DNA from: Nematostella vectensis
Taxonomy: Eukaryota; Cnidaria; Anthozoa; Actiniaria; Edwardsiidae
Reading direction: 5' to 3'
Assembly (NCBI RefSeq): GCF_932526225.1
Contig: NC_064036.1
Coordinates: 20,172,953 to 20,236,952, forward strand
Length of the DNA stretch: 64,000 nucleotides
Of the stretch, positions 53,513 through 64,000 are shown in pieces (position 1 is the first letter of the stretch; every line of letters starts with the position of its first letter). The notes below the pieces were generated by a model, which was given only the letters and a program-made list of their open reading frames with translations, was not told the origin of the DNA and made no database searches. A program made the translations under genes and the position numbers.

Positions 53513-55156
53513 TGGCGAGGAGAAGACGAGAAAAAAAGGAACGTTTTTTACTACCCTTCATTTCGTGAAAAAAAGAAAGAAAACGTTTGTCAACACGAAC
53601 TTCCATTTTCTTTGTTCAGAGTGCACAAAATTATTTATGGTAGTGTTTGATTTTGATAAATCGATACATTCAGGTAATTGAAGGGAAGAAAAGTGTACTG
53701 GAAGCTATTAGGAAGTAAGTACAGCTGCTAGAAGACTAAGCATCTGCGTTTCGACTGGAAGGTTTTACATAAAACAAGCAACAAGCCAAGTCACGGGTGA
53801 AGCACAGTTAAAAAGGGTTAGGTAGGGATTAGTTATTCAAGCGGAAAATGTTTTCATTTGCTCTTTATTAGCTCGTTAGAATTCAAGTTTGAAGGTTTCC
53901 ACATAGAGAGCGTAACAAACCCAGACCTGCCTTACACGTGCAGCAAATCCACCTTTTTAACTACTAAATGCCGCAACCTCGGGATTCCAATTATACCGTA
54001 TACATACAACCATCCCAAAATGTTGTTTATGCAAGATGGCAAAGGCATATGGAAAATTGCAATTCCATGACCTAAAGGAACCATTTCTACCAAATGCATT
54101 GTTGTATGTATAAATCGTACGGTTATCATTAACCGTTATAAATGTATAAATCAAACGGTTATCAATAACCGTTATTAATGTATTGTTCGGGTCCCACTGT
54201 AGTTAATTTACCACCTTTTATTCATACGAATAATTTGAACTCACAAGCACTCCTCTTGCTCCATTTGCCATTCGCCGTTTGTGGCTTTAAAATATCTATT
54301 ATAATATATCTATATTAACATATAATATTTCGCCGCTATCTACCTCAATGGAAATGGTATAATAATAATATATGTTTATTATTCCCTATTGCAGTTGAGA
54401 CTGAATTGCAGGGAGAGAGCCAACAAACTTACAGTACACACAATTAACAATTAACATATTTTACAGTTACAAAATCGTTTAGTCGTTTGGTTTTTGTCAT
54501 CTGTGTGCGCCTCGTAGTACCCGACCTAAGACTGTATTTGGCGGGTACTACACATGTCCTCGAGTCCATCAGCTGTAGGACGGGATGCTCGGGTGGAAGG
54601 TTGGCTACATACTGGCGGCATAGATTATTGCGGCGCGTCTCAAGAGTCTAATAATTGTTAAGTATACACCACATAACACTTAGCATTTTAGGCAACCAGC
54701 CTTTTTATTATACTAATGCTGTAAACCAAACATTAAACGCATCTTATACACTCAATGAATCTTATAAGAAAGCTTTACAAACATTGCTGTGCATGTTGTT
54801 TGGATTATACAATACGATGTTTGAACTTAGCCTTACTAATCATCCCGAATGTTTTTTTTTTTTTCAAGTAAAATGGAAATATCAAGTTCAAGGCCAATCA
54901 TTTCTAGGCCAACCCCTTCTTGCATAGTCCTACAACGTTTTTACACAAATGTATTTAAGAAACAGCGTTGAAGGAGTGCCCGGGTGGTGAAGGGGAAAAG
55001 AAAACACGAAGCTGAGCTTATTCGTCTCCATTTCTCCTGGCACGCGCGTAGTAGTTTTTAGTAATGCCATTGTACCATCAAGTATCAACGTGTACCTTAA
55101 GGGCTTATGTCGTAGGCAAAACAATTTGAAGGTCTATACTCCATCCAGATTGTCCT
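53513..55156. other. Ly6-E to MFSD4-like convergent intergenic region
   Basis: Apart from a LINE tail at 54352-54656, no gene. ACGGTTATCATTAACCGT at about 54119 and ACGGTTATCAATAACCGT at about 54158 are near-perfect palindromes 40 bases apart, possibly part of a small transposon. The two flanking genes converge here. Confidence 0.45.
54352..54656 (-). mobile_element. LINE 3' fragment, minus strand
   Basis: Minus-strand reading from about 54651 gives LETRRNNLCRQYVANL, then PAKYSLRSGTTRRTQ, then FVTVKYVNC and a stop at 54446-54444, the end of a LINE ORF. A short 3' UTR and an AATAATAAACATATATTATT tail follow. 5'-truncated, a different family from LINE-1 and LINE-2. Confidence 0.7.
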
Positions 55157-58100
55157 TTAAGTAGCATCACGTAGCTCATCGTGGTAGTCGCCATTAGAGA
55201 AGATCTCGTTATTCTGCTCCAGGAGCTTGAGAACCTCGTCACCTTGACCTGTGGGGGGTGGACATGGGGGCTCCTCTCGATTCCGATGAAACTCGACCCC
55301 AGGGAAACCCAACGATCGGTAGTGCCGCGCGAACATCAGGATCGCTAAAAAGTTCAAAATTCCAAGAAAACTTACAACGATCACACTATACATAAGCGTG
55401 CACGGTCCCACACTTCTTATCGCACTGCCAACAGTCAGCGGTAACAACATCTCTCCCGCGCAAGCGCCAAGCAGTAAGATGGTAGCGGCTCGTCCTTGTG
55501 ATATGTCCAAGAAGAACTCGACCCAGGCCATTGTGGCCGGGAATATTGAAGCAGTGGACAACCCCAGAATAATTGTACCCGCCCAAATCTTCGGACTCGA
55601 TGAGTGGTCACAGCCTTCGCTAGACTGCGAAACCAAAATTGTTCCCGCCAAGGCGCAGCCAATAAAATCGCATAGCAACATCCGGGGAGGTTTGACGTAG
55701 GTTAATACAGGGATGTAGAGTAACCGCATGGCCGCAAAGCTCCCCCAATATCCAGCCGTTACCATGGCAGCAGCTGCTCGCGTCATGTGGGTATAGACGG
55801 CGAAGGTGAACACGAAACCGCTAAAGACAGTACACAGGCCGACATAAACAAGTAAGAGAATTAAAAACAGAGTAAGTATTACGACTTCGTAGATGCGACC
55901 GTGCTGCACGCTCGCGACCAACAGGCGCTCAGGTCTCTTGACATACGGCTCTTTACATGTTTTCATAAACGCAAAGATGAGAAACACAGAGCCTGAAATA
56001 CCAAGGAGCACAGCATTGACCCAATACACCCAGGTGATGGGTACAATACCATCCACGTCCACGTTTACGTCACCCGATATAAACCAGGCTGGCGAGTAGC
56101 TAGGCACAAGGGTTTCGCCCCCAAGCACGGCTAAGATCCCGTTGCCGGAAGTATTTGGGATCGCTGTGACGTTGATAGAAATCGAAGTGTGTGAGGGGTC
56201 TGGCAGTAAGAGGGGTTTGGCCAACACAGGAGCGAAGAATGCACCAAGGGCGAATATGAAGTGAAGGTATTGCGTGTACTGCGTTGTCTTGTTCGGCCAC
56301 AAAAGATACACAAGCTCTTTTCCTCCTGTCAAGGGTCAGACGATATCTTATTCGCCATAGCAGATCCCCATATGACATAGCAGATCCCCAAATGGCATGT
56401 CATACGCCATATGACATGTCCCTCCCCCACATGACATACCCCTCCCCTATATGACATGCCCCTCCCCATATGACATGCCCCTCCTCATATGACATGTCCC
56501 TCCCCCATATGACATGCCCCTCCCCCATATGACATGACCCTCCCCCATATGACATATCCCTCCCCATATGACATGTCCCTCCCCCATATGACATGCCCCT
56601 CCCCCATATGACATGCCCCTCCCCATATGACATGCCCCTCCCCCACATGACATACCCCTCCCCTATATGACATGCCCCTCCCCATATGACATGCCCCTCC
56701 TCATATGACATGTCCCTCCCCCATATGACATGCCCCTCCCCCATATGACATGACCCTCCCCCATATGACATATCCCTCCCCCATATGACATGCCCCTCCC
56801 CCATATGACATGCCCCTCCCCATATGACATGTCCCTCCCCATATGACATGCCCCTCCCCCATATGACATGTCCCTCCCCCACATGACATACCCCTCCCCT
56901 ATATGACATGCCCCTCCTCATATGACATGCCCCTCCCCCATATGACGTGCCCCTCCCCCATATGACATACCCCTCCCCCATATGACATGCCCCTTCCCCA
57001 TATGACATGCCCCTCCCCCATATGACATGTCCCTCCCCCATATGACATGTCCCTCCCCCATATGACATGTCCCTCCCCCATATGACATGTCCCTCCCCCA
57101 TATGACATGCCCCTCCCCCATATGACATGCCCCTTCCCCATATGACATGCCCCTCCCCATATGACATGTCCCTCCCCATATGACATGCCCCTCCCCCATA
57201 TGACATGTCCCTCCCCCATACGACATGCCCTTCCCCCATATGACATGCCCCTCCCCCATATGACATGCCCTTCCCCCATATGACATGCCCCTCCCCCATA
57301 TGACATGCCCCTCCCCCATATGACATACCCCTCCCCCAGATGACATGTCTCTCCCCATATGACATGCCCTTCCCCCATATGACATGTCCCTCCCCCATAT
57401 GACATGACCCTCCCCCATATGACATGCCCCCCCAATATGACATGCCCCTCCCTCATATGACATGCCCCTCCCTCATATGACATGCCCCTCCTCCATATGA
57501 CATGTCCCTCCCCCACATGACATGCCCCTCCCCATATGACATGCCCCTCCCACATATGACATGCCCCTCCCTCATATGACATGTCCCTCCCCCATACGAC
57601 ATGCCCCTCCCCATATGACATGTCCCTCCCCCATATGACATGACCCTCCCCCATATGACATGCCCCCCCAATATGACATGCCCCTCCCTCATATGACATG
57701 CCCCTCCTCCATATGACATGTCCCTCCCCCATATGACATGCCCCTCCCCCATATGACATGTCCCTCCCCCATACGACATGCCCTTCCCCCATATGACATG
57801 TCCCTCCCCCATATGACATGCCCCTCCCCCATATGACATGTCCCTCCCCCATACGACATGCCCTTCCCCCATATGACATGTCCCTCCCCCATATGACATG
57901 TCCCTCCCCCATATGACATGTCCTTCCCCATATGACATGTCCCTCCCCCATATGACATGCCCCTCCCCATATGACATGCCCCTCCCCCATATGACATGTC
58001 CCTCCCCCATATGACATGTCCCTCCCCATATGACATGTCCCTCCCCCATATGACATGTCCCTCCCCCATACGACATGCCCCTCCCCCATATGACATGCCC

Positions 58101-60229
58101 TTCCCCCATATGACATGCCCCTCCCCCATATGACATGTCTCTCCCCATATGACATGCCCCTCCCCCACATGACATGTCCCTCCCCCATATGACATGACCC
58201 TCCCCCATATGACATGCCCCTCCCTCATATGACATGTCCCTCCCCCATATGACATGTCCCTCCCCCATATGACATGTCCTCCCCCACATGACATGTCCCT
58301 CCCCCATATGACATGACCCTCCCCCATATGACATGCCCCTCCCTCATATGACATGCCCCTCCCCCATATGACATGCCCCTCCCCACATGACATGCCCCTT
58401 CCCCATATGACATGCCCCTCCCCCTGTCCCATATGATTCAACAGCACTTATTTTTCTTTCAAGTAAATGAGTGCAATATAAAGGAGTGGGATTTATTGTA
58501 AGAAATTTCCAGCTAACTAAGTAATAGAGCCACAAAACACGATGCAATAAGTGATTTAGAAAAAAACCCAGTACCTCCTCAATGCACGGAGGAAATCCAA
58601 GATTCCCTAAGCTAACAAAAACTTAAGATTCCTACCTTCATACAGAGCTCCAAGTGCAACAGCAACAACAAACCCCATGATTGCCAGTGCAGTCGCGGAG
58701 TCCACGATAGGAAAGATGACCACACCTAGAGCCCCACTCAATGCTGATGCACCCATCACCAGGTGCAGATCGTACCGATCAAAGAGCCAGTTCCCACTTA
58801 GGCCGCCTAGGAGGTATCCCAGGGCCCGGGTGGCAAACACAGCTGACATGTGTGTTAAGGTGGAGCTTGTGTAAAGCTTGAGGTCTAGAAGGGTGGGTCC
58901 ATATAGGGCAAGCCCCATACCCTATAGTCAACGTGTTCAAGTCAGCATTTAGTTAGGCATTGGATTATGCAAAACAGAATTACAGGGGATGAGCAACTTT
59001 AGCATAATCATTCATATGGGGAGGGTTTGGTGGGTCATATGAAAAGGGCCTACCTTCCAACCCCAGAAAATCTCACGGCTTGAGATTTTTTGAGGGAGGG
59101 GTGGGTATACCCTCGCAGACGTATGCTGTATAGAAAGCCCTTGCACACAAAACCACTAATAGATCTCACTAGGGTATTAAATAAATTGCAGTACACAAGG
59201 GAATTATTGTTTTAATTTTCTATAGAATAATTTTTCGCAAGTGATAAAAATGGCTAAAAAGGGGGCGATCTGGTGCTCAACGGTGGAGAGCAGAAGGGGT
59301 CCAAAATCTTGAGACTCCCATCTAATGCGGGAGATTTGACAGGTATGAAGGGATTATGTGGAACACATCACCAATAAAGTTTTGAAAAACTGGAAAGGTC
59401 TTCAAGTTGAAATTCCAGGTAATAACTTAAATATCTTGGAATGATTATTTTGACTAGTACTTTGAATGAACTTCGCATGGAAAAGAACACTCGATCTTAT
59501 GTTCCATGAATAAATAGTCATGGAAACCCTGACTGGAAAAAAGTTTCTCGTTTCTGGTGGTTGGAAGCATGCTCACGTTAGTTGAGAACTCTGATTTCAG
59601 GGACTTGAGGTTGTTTTGATTCACCCATGCAGTCAGTCCTTTTATTGATAGACCAGCGGATGCTCTACCATCTCTAGCGTTATCAGTTAGTTACGCCATA
59701 AAACAGACCCTAAAACACTGACACGTTGCATTTCCGGAACTCTTGGATTTTTTTTTGCGATAAACAAATCTGTATTCTTAATTCTAGAAGAAGCCTGATT
59801 ATATTACAATTATCAGCTATTGCGACGAGGGATTGAAGTTATGTATCAAAACAAAATTGGGATGTGCAGTAACAACGTTATGTCTACGGCTGATGTTCAT
59901 AATAAAGAATTCCGTTGTTTTCAAGTACCTACCACGGCGAAGAAAGCAAGGAAGAGAGCAGCTGTTTTTAGCCGACGGCTGTATTTCACGTAGGCAGCAG
60001 ACCCCATTAAGGTTGATTTTTCTCTTGGTCGATGAACACTCGTGTGGCCGTCTTCGTGGATAAGAACATCTCTGAATGACGACCCGTTTCCTGCATTTCT
60101 ACGTTGGCCCTTTTCTGACGGGGCGGTTTGAATGAATTCCACTAAATCATCTTCTTCGTCGTCCCAATCTCGCAGAATTTCGGCAATGTTTCGCTCAGTG
60201 GCGGTGTTCTCGTCTTCGCTCAGTTCCAT
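55157..60229 (-). CDS. MFSD4 (SLC60)-like major facilitator transporter (3 exons)
   Basis: Exons 60229-59933, 58921-58636 and 56325-55157 join in frame (phases 0 and 1) to give 583 residues. Exon 1 encodes an acidic cytosolic N-terminus (MELSEDENTATERN) and the first membrane segment (LKTAALFLAFFAV), ending GTG|GTAGGT. Exon 2 starts GMGLALYGPTLLDLK, matching the start of MFSD4 proteins, and has GGLSGNWLFDRYDLHLVMG, the MFS loop 2-3 motif. Exon 3 has LHFIFALGAFFAPVLAKP, typical of MFSD4A/B, a loop with NVT and NTS glycosylation sites, later membrane segments, and an acidic cytosolic C-terminus. MFSD4B (NaGLT1) is a sodium-coupled glucose carrier in mammals; substrate here unknown. The more upstream ATG at 60409 was not chosen because MELSED begins the conserved acidic tail. 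Confidence 0.85.
56378..58431. repeat. 21-bp minisatellite in the MFSD4-like intron 2
   Basis: About 100 units (estimated) of CATATGACATG followed by CCCCTCCCCC or TCCCTCCCCC, 20-21 bp each. The G-rich strand is the minus strand, the sense strand of the host gene. Long minus-strand frames (MSYGGGACHMGEGHVIWG) come from the 21-bp unit having no stop. Confidence 0.95.
58922..59932. other. MFSD4-like intron 1
   Basis: No gene, array or element recognised. Confidence 0.4.
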
Positions 60230-60566
60230 TCTCTTTAAATAGAGAATAACCGACGATAAACACGATGTTTGTTGCTGGTTTAGAGAGCTGCGTCCGAAAT
60301 GAAAGATTTGCAACAGTGGGTTATGTTTCGAGGTGAAAGGTTGTCTAGAAATGTAATAGCTAATCCACGGAGACATTACTTCCGGTGCTTGGTCACAGCT
60401 TCCGGTCACCCAGTCTACTTCATTTGATCGTCGACAAAACCCACCGTCTACCGTATATCTCTATAGCAAAGAAATTTTACTATGGTCAAAGGCAAACATT
60501 GCGCAGAAAAGTTTGTGCTATTAGGAAATGGCCTGCAAATGCATGGGGTTGCTGTGGTGAAACAAA
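60230..60566. promoter_or_regulatory. probable bidirectional promoter
   Basis: About 340 bp separate the start codon of the MFSD4-like gene (minus) and the proposed first ATG of the reductase-like gene (plus). A short shared spacer between divergent genes usually contains both promoters. No core motif was identified, and the plus-strand start is uncertain. Confidence 0.4.
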
Positions 60567-61467
60567 ATGGCGGCAGCAGGTTCATTTGCAGCTTTTTTCT
60601 CCAAGACGATGGTCAACATGGCTCAAGGCAATCTTTTCGCCCTCTTGGGTTGGTACGCATTTAGTATTTAGTCTTATATACCGCTGAAAATTTAAAAAAT
60701 TCAATTTCCATTCAATTCAATTTTATTTCACACGACTATTCTATTTTTCAATAAAGAAGTTAACTACACAGTAAGTAAGTAAGTCAATTAACAAAAAAAT
60801 ACACATGTACAAACAAATATACAAAACTTAGAGAAAGATGATTACACTCGTTTTTATATCGTGTTCAGTGGCCAAAAGAGCTTTCCAGTTGGCCACTCTT
60901 ACAAAAGAAATAAGCAACATATTCAATGCAATTTAACCCCTCCCGCTAACCATCCCCCCCGTAGAGAGGTCTCAGCAAAATACGAGGTCTAGCATGTGTA
61001 TGAAATAAGCAATTTATAAGATCATACGGAACGCTTCTCATGTTGTGAAAAAGTGAAATATGTGGAATATACACAAAGTTAAAAATTTATGCAGCACAAC
61101 ATCACCAATCTAAGTTCCCAGAGATTTTTAAACCTTTCGCTAAGTGGTACGCTAAAGGGTGCGAAAACTGGTATTTTTGCACTCGCAACAAATTTTCTGA
61201 TCGATCACAGCTATGAACATTCAATCATAGAGAAGAAGATAAAAATCCCCCCCCCCCCCTGGGTATAAGAAATAATTTAAAAAATACCCCCCCCTTTGCT
61301 TAAATCACTGCCCCCCATGTAATAGTGTCTCTAAAGTGCTCCCCTAACTACACAGCCTATTTAACCTCTCTTTTTTAATCTAATCCCTTCCCCCATTTTT
61401 CATCTAGTTTTAAGAGATACCCCTCTTCTGCAGAACATCACATACAAGTCTCTTGGCTTTTCACCTA

Positions 61468-61502
<35 letters not shown>

Positions 61503-62555
61503 AATAATAATGGTTTATTACCAGCGTATCCACTTATAAAAGGCTCTTCATCTGGTATGAAAAAAAAAAACTACCGTTACGCGTTACCTATTTGCCTATC
61601 TACCCTATGTAGTTTATGTACATATATACATGGTATCTATAGATTTATACAGTTTAAATAGCTTGGTCCCTAAGGAAATTCTTGCATAAGGTTACAGAAA
61701 TGCTTATAGTCAGTACAGTTCCTAATAGGGGCTGGTAGTGAGTTGAACAGTTTTGCTGATGAGAGCTGGAAGGTGTTTGCTTGGAGTGGAGTAACTAATC
61801 TAGTGGCCGCAGAAGATCGTAAGTTTCGGGTAGGTCTAGCTATTTCAAGTTTCAAGTAAGAAGGCCTATTAGAAAATAACATAGCACTAAAAGTGTTTCT
61901 AAGTAGTGAGTAATTTCTTAATACGTGTAAAGGCAACCATCCAAGATTTAATAGGTCTGATTTATTGTTGACATATCATCCAAACACAAAACTGGTGGTG
62001 CAAACCGGATGTGCTGTAAATGATTCAAGAGGTATTCAGGTAAAGGATTCAAAACAGTGTCACAATAGCTGAGTTTTGATGTCACAAATCAAGAAATCTG
62101 AATACAATTTGGTGGCAAAAAAGTCCTACCAATCATAACAATGTGTTATATTCACTTTTCAGTCATGACTACTAGAGCATCTAAATGCATTGGGAAAGAG
62201 TTTGCCTTTGAGGTATGTATTTTTTATTAAGAGAGCAAGTCTATACCTTGTCATATATATAGGAGCAAGACCTTGGGGGGAGGTTTTGAGCTATAGGAGG
62301 TAAACAATTGTCTCACCTATCTGCACTACAGTGGGTTTACATTAGCATTCCCTATGCTGCACCTGAGCTAGTTCAGTTGTGATCAGCTGATGCTGAGGTT
62401 TTTTATGTTTTAAATTTTTTTTTGACAAGTCTGGCCACAGTAAAGTATAAAACTTTAGTGGTTGATTCATCTCCTATAGTTTGGTAAACATGGAATGAAT
62501 GTTATTTTGATGAGCGGAATTCTATCAAAACTGGAGACTGCTCCCAAAGAAATAG
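60567..62555 (+). CDS. partial HSD17B12-like 3-oxoacyl-CoA reductase gene (exons seen in part)
   Basis: Two exons are well supported: 62163-62212 (TTTTCAG before, GAG|GTATGT after) and 62480-62555 (CTCCTATAG before, ATAG|GTGTGT after). Together they read RASKCIGKEFAFE then FGKHGMNVILMSGILSKLE and APKEI, which fits the cofactor-binding start of the short-chain dehydrogenase HSD17B12, the ER enzyme for the ketoacyl reduction step of fatty-acid elongation. A first exon at about 60567-60652 (MAAAGSFAAFFSKTMVNM) is proposed; its phase requires at least one further exon between, not found. The family's TGxxxGIG motif is altered (arginine and cysteine for two glycines), so this may be a degenerate copy. 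Downstream exons lie beyond the window or were not recognised. Confidence 0.5.
60653..61467. other. gene-free stretch, intron of the reductase-like gene
   Basis: Around 60690-60720 an ATTCAATTCAATTTTATTTC stretch looks like the reversed tail of a LINE or SINE, but no coding remnant was found after it. C-runs occur near 61248-61290. Confidence 0.35.
61468..61950 (-). mobile_element. LINE 3' fragment with (CAT)n tail, minus strand
   Basis: Minus-strand reading 61936-61670 gives YSLLRNTFSAMLFSN, RPTRNLRSSAATRLVTPLQ, FQLSSAKLFNSLPAPIRN and a stop, the usual C-terminal block of CR1/L2-like LINE ORFs. The 3' UTR runs to a (CAT)n tail, seen as (ATG)n at 61468-61500 on the plus strand. 5'-truncated. 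Confidence 0.75.
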
Positions 62556-62689
62556 GTGTGTGGATTATTTTATTTTAAATCCTTCCTTCCTTCCGGCATA
62601 CCTAATTGATAAAAATTGATAACCAAAAGGCCATTGATAAATTTGATTATAATTGATATCAATGTACTAAATGGTTTTCAATATTTATC

Positions 62690-63855
62690 AGCAAATGATG
62701 TACTCTTATCTATGTGGGGTAGGTAATAGGTACTGTACTCTTATCTATGTGGGGTAGGTAATAGGTGATGTACTCTTATCTATGTGGGGTAGGTAATAGG
62801 TGATGTACTCTTATCTATGTGGGGTAGGTAATAGGTACTGTACTCTCATCTATGTGGGGTAGGTAAGAGGTACTGTACTCTCATCTATGTGGGGTAGGTA
62901 ATAGGTGCTGTACTCTTATCTATGTAGGGTAGGTAAGAGGTACTGTACTCTCATATATGTGGGGTAGGTAATAGGTACTGTACTCTTATCTATCTCTTAT
63001 CTATGTGGGGTAGGTAATAGGTGATGTACTCTTATCTATCTCTTATCTATCTGGGGTAGGTAATAGGTACTGTACTCTTATCTATGTGGGGTAGGTAATA
63101 GGTACTGTACTCTTATCTATGTGGGGTAGGTAATAGGTACTGTACTCTCATATATGTGGGGTAGGTAATAGGTACTGTACTCTTATCTATCTCTTATCTA
63201 TCTGGGGTAGGTAATAGGTGATGTACTCTTATCTATCTCTTATCTATGTGGGGTAGGTAATAGGTACTGTACTCTTATCTATCTCTTATCTATCTGGGGT
63301 AGGTAATAGGTGATGTACTCTTATCTATCTCTTATCTATCTGGGGTAGGTAATAGGTGATGTACTCTTATCTATGTTGGGTAGGTAATAGGTGATGTACT
63401 CTTATCTTTGTGGGGTAGGTAATAGGTACTGTACTCTCATATATGTGGGGTAGGTAATAGGTACTGTACGCTCATCTATGTGGGGTAGGTAATAGGTACT
63501 GTACTCTTATCTATCTCTTATCTATCTGGGGTAGGTAATAGGTGATGTACTCTTATCTATCTCTTATCTATCTGGGGTAGGTAATAGGTGATGTACTCTT
63601 ATCTATGTTGGGTAGGTAATAGGTGATGTACTCTTATCTTTGTGGGGTAGGTAATAGGTACTGTACGCTCATATATGTGGGGTAGGTAATAGGTACTGTA
63701 CGCTCATCTATGTGGGGTAGGTAATATAGGTACTGTACTCTTATCTATGTGGGGTAGGTAATAGGTACTGTACTCTCATCTATGTGGGGTAGGTAATAGG
63801 TACTGTACTCTCATATATGTGGGGTAGGTAATAGGTGATTTACTCTTATCTATGT
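62690..63855. repeat. 35-bp minisatellite in the reductase-like intron
   Basis: About 32 units: GTACTCTTATCTATGTGGGG followed by TAGGTAATAGGTACT or TAGGTAATAGGTGAT. Some units carry an extra CTATCTCTTAT of 11 bp. Runs of variants repeat in the same order (for example from about 63180 and from about 63500), showing block duplication. It follows the exon at 62480-62555. Confidence 0.9.
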
Positions 63856-64000
63856 GCAGGTAGGTATTTATTTTCTTATTCTTATTTTCCATTTTCCATT
63901 TTCATCTTATTGATTCTTTATTCAGTCACTCGGCCATGTTACGTCTGCGATGAATTACCACATCAAACCCACCCTCGCCATCTCCTCCCCTGAAACATAG

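Noticed and set aside
56400-58447. Minus-strand open frames reading MSYGGGACHMGEGHVIWG
   Set aside because: A 21-bp satellite without stops, located inside the MFSD4-like intron 2, with several overlapping frames open at once.
63920-64000. Possible further exon of the reductase-like gene after TTTATTCAG at about 63924
   Set aside because: The acceptor looks plausible, but no frame continues the HSD17B12-like protein, and the window ends.

Overview
The window looks like animal nuclear DNA, most probably from an anthozoan cnidarian (sea anemone or coral). This is an inference from the intron-split Ly6/uPAR genes, the MFSD4-like transporter, the cnidarian-style LINE and Ty3/gypsy elements and the AT-rich background; no species marker was identified. 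Most of the 64 kb is repeats and mobile elements. Host coding sequence totals only about 4 kb.

Host genes. Positions 3010-53512 hold a tandem array of five plus-strand genes (called Ly6-A to Ly6-E here) for small secreted, probably GPI-anchored Ly6/uPAR three-finger proteins of 125-132 residues. Four have three exons: a signal peptide exon ending in phase 1, a 119-nt exon with five cysteines, and a last exon with seven cysteines and a hydrophobic tail. Ly6-D has lost the second intron. The last exons of Ly6-A and Ly6-B lie in a different frame from the longest local ORF, so ORF-based calling misses them. On the minus strand, 60229-55157 is a three-exon MFSD4 (SLC60)-like major facilitator gene. 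Divergent from it, exons of a very-long-chain 3-oxoacyl-CoA reductase (HSD17B12)-like gene are visible at 60567-62555, with altered cofactor-motif residues.

Mobile elements. Intron 2 of Ly6-A holds a 5'-truncated LINE (LINE-1) into which an intact 3.77-kb LINE (LINE-2, 1097-residue ORF, perfect 8-bp target duplication) has jumped. Ly6-B keeps the empty site. Intron 2 of Ly6-B holds a Ty3/gypsy element with 137-bp LTRs, a TSD of GCTAT and a 1358-residue gag-pol ORF. Degenerate LINE pieces, LINE 3' tails and short inverted-repeat elements are scattered elsewhere.

Minisatellites. Nearly every intron carries its own array. The largest is a 26-bp array filling most of a 21-kb intron of Ly6-B; a LINE 3' tail inside it has been copied five times as part of higher-order units. 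Others are a 5.6-kb GTG-rich array in Ly6-E, a 55-57-bp G-rich array in Ly6-C, an 18/19-bp array in Ly6-A, a 21-bp array in the MFSD4-like gene and a 35-bp array in the reductase gene. In the three strongly G-rich intronic arrays the G-rich strand is always the sense strand of the host gene.

History. Ly6-B appears to be a chimera made by unequal crossing-over: its promoter and exon 1 match Ly6-C, while exons 2-3 match Ly6-A. No bacterial-style operon, CRISPR array, rRNA or tRNA was recognised.
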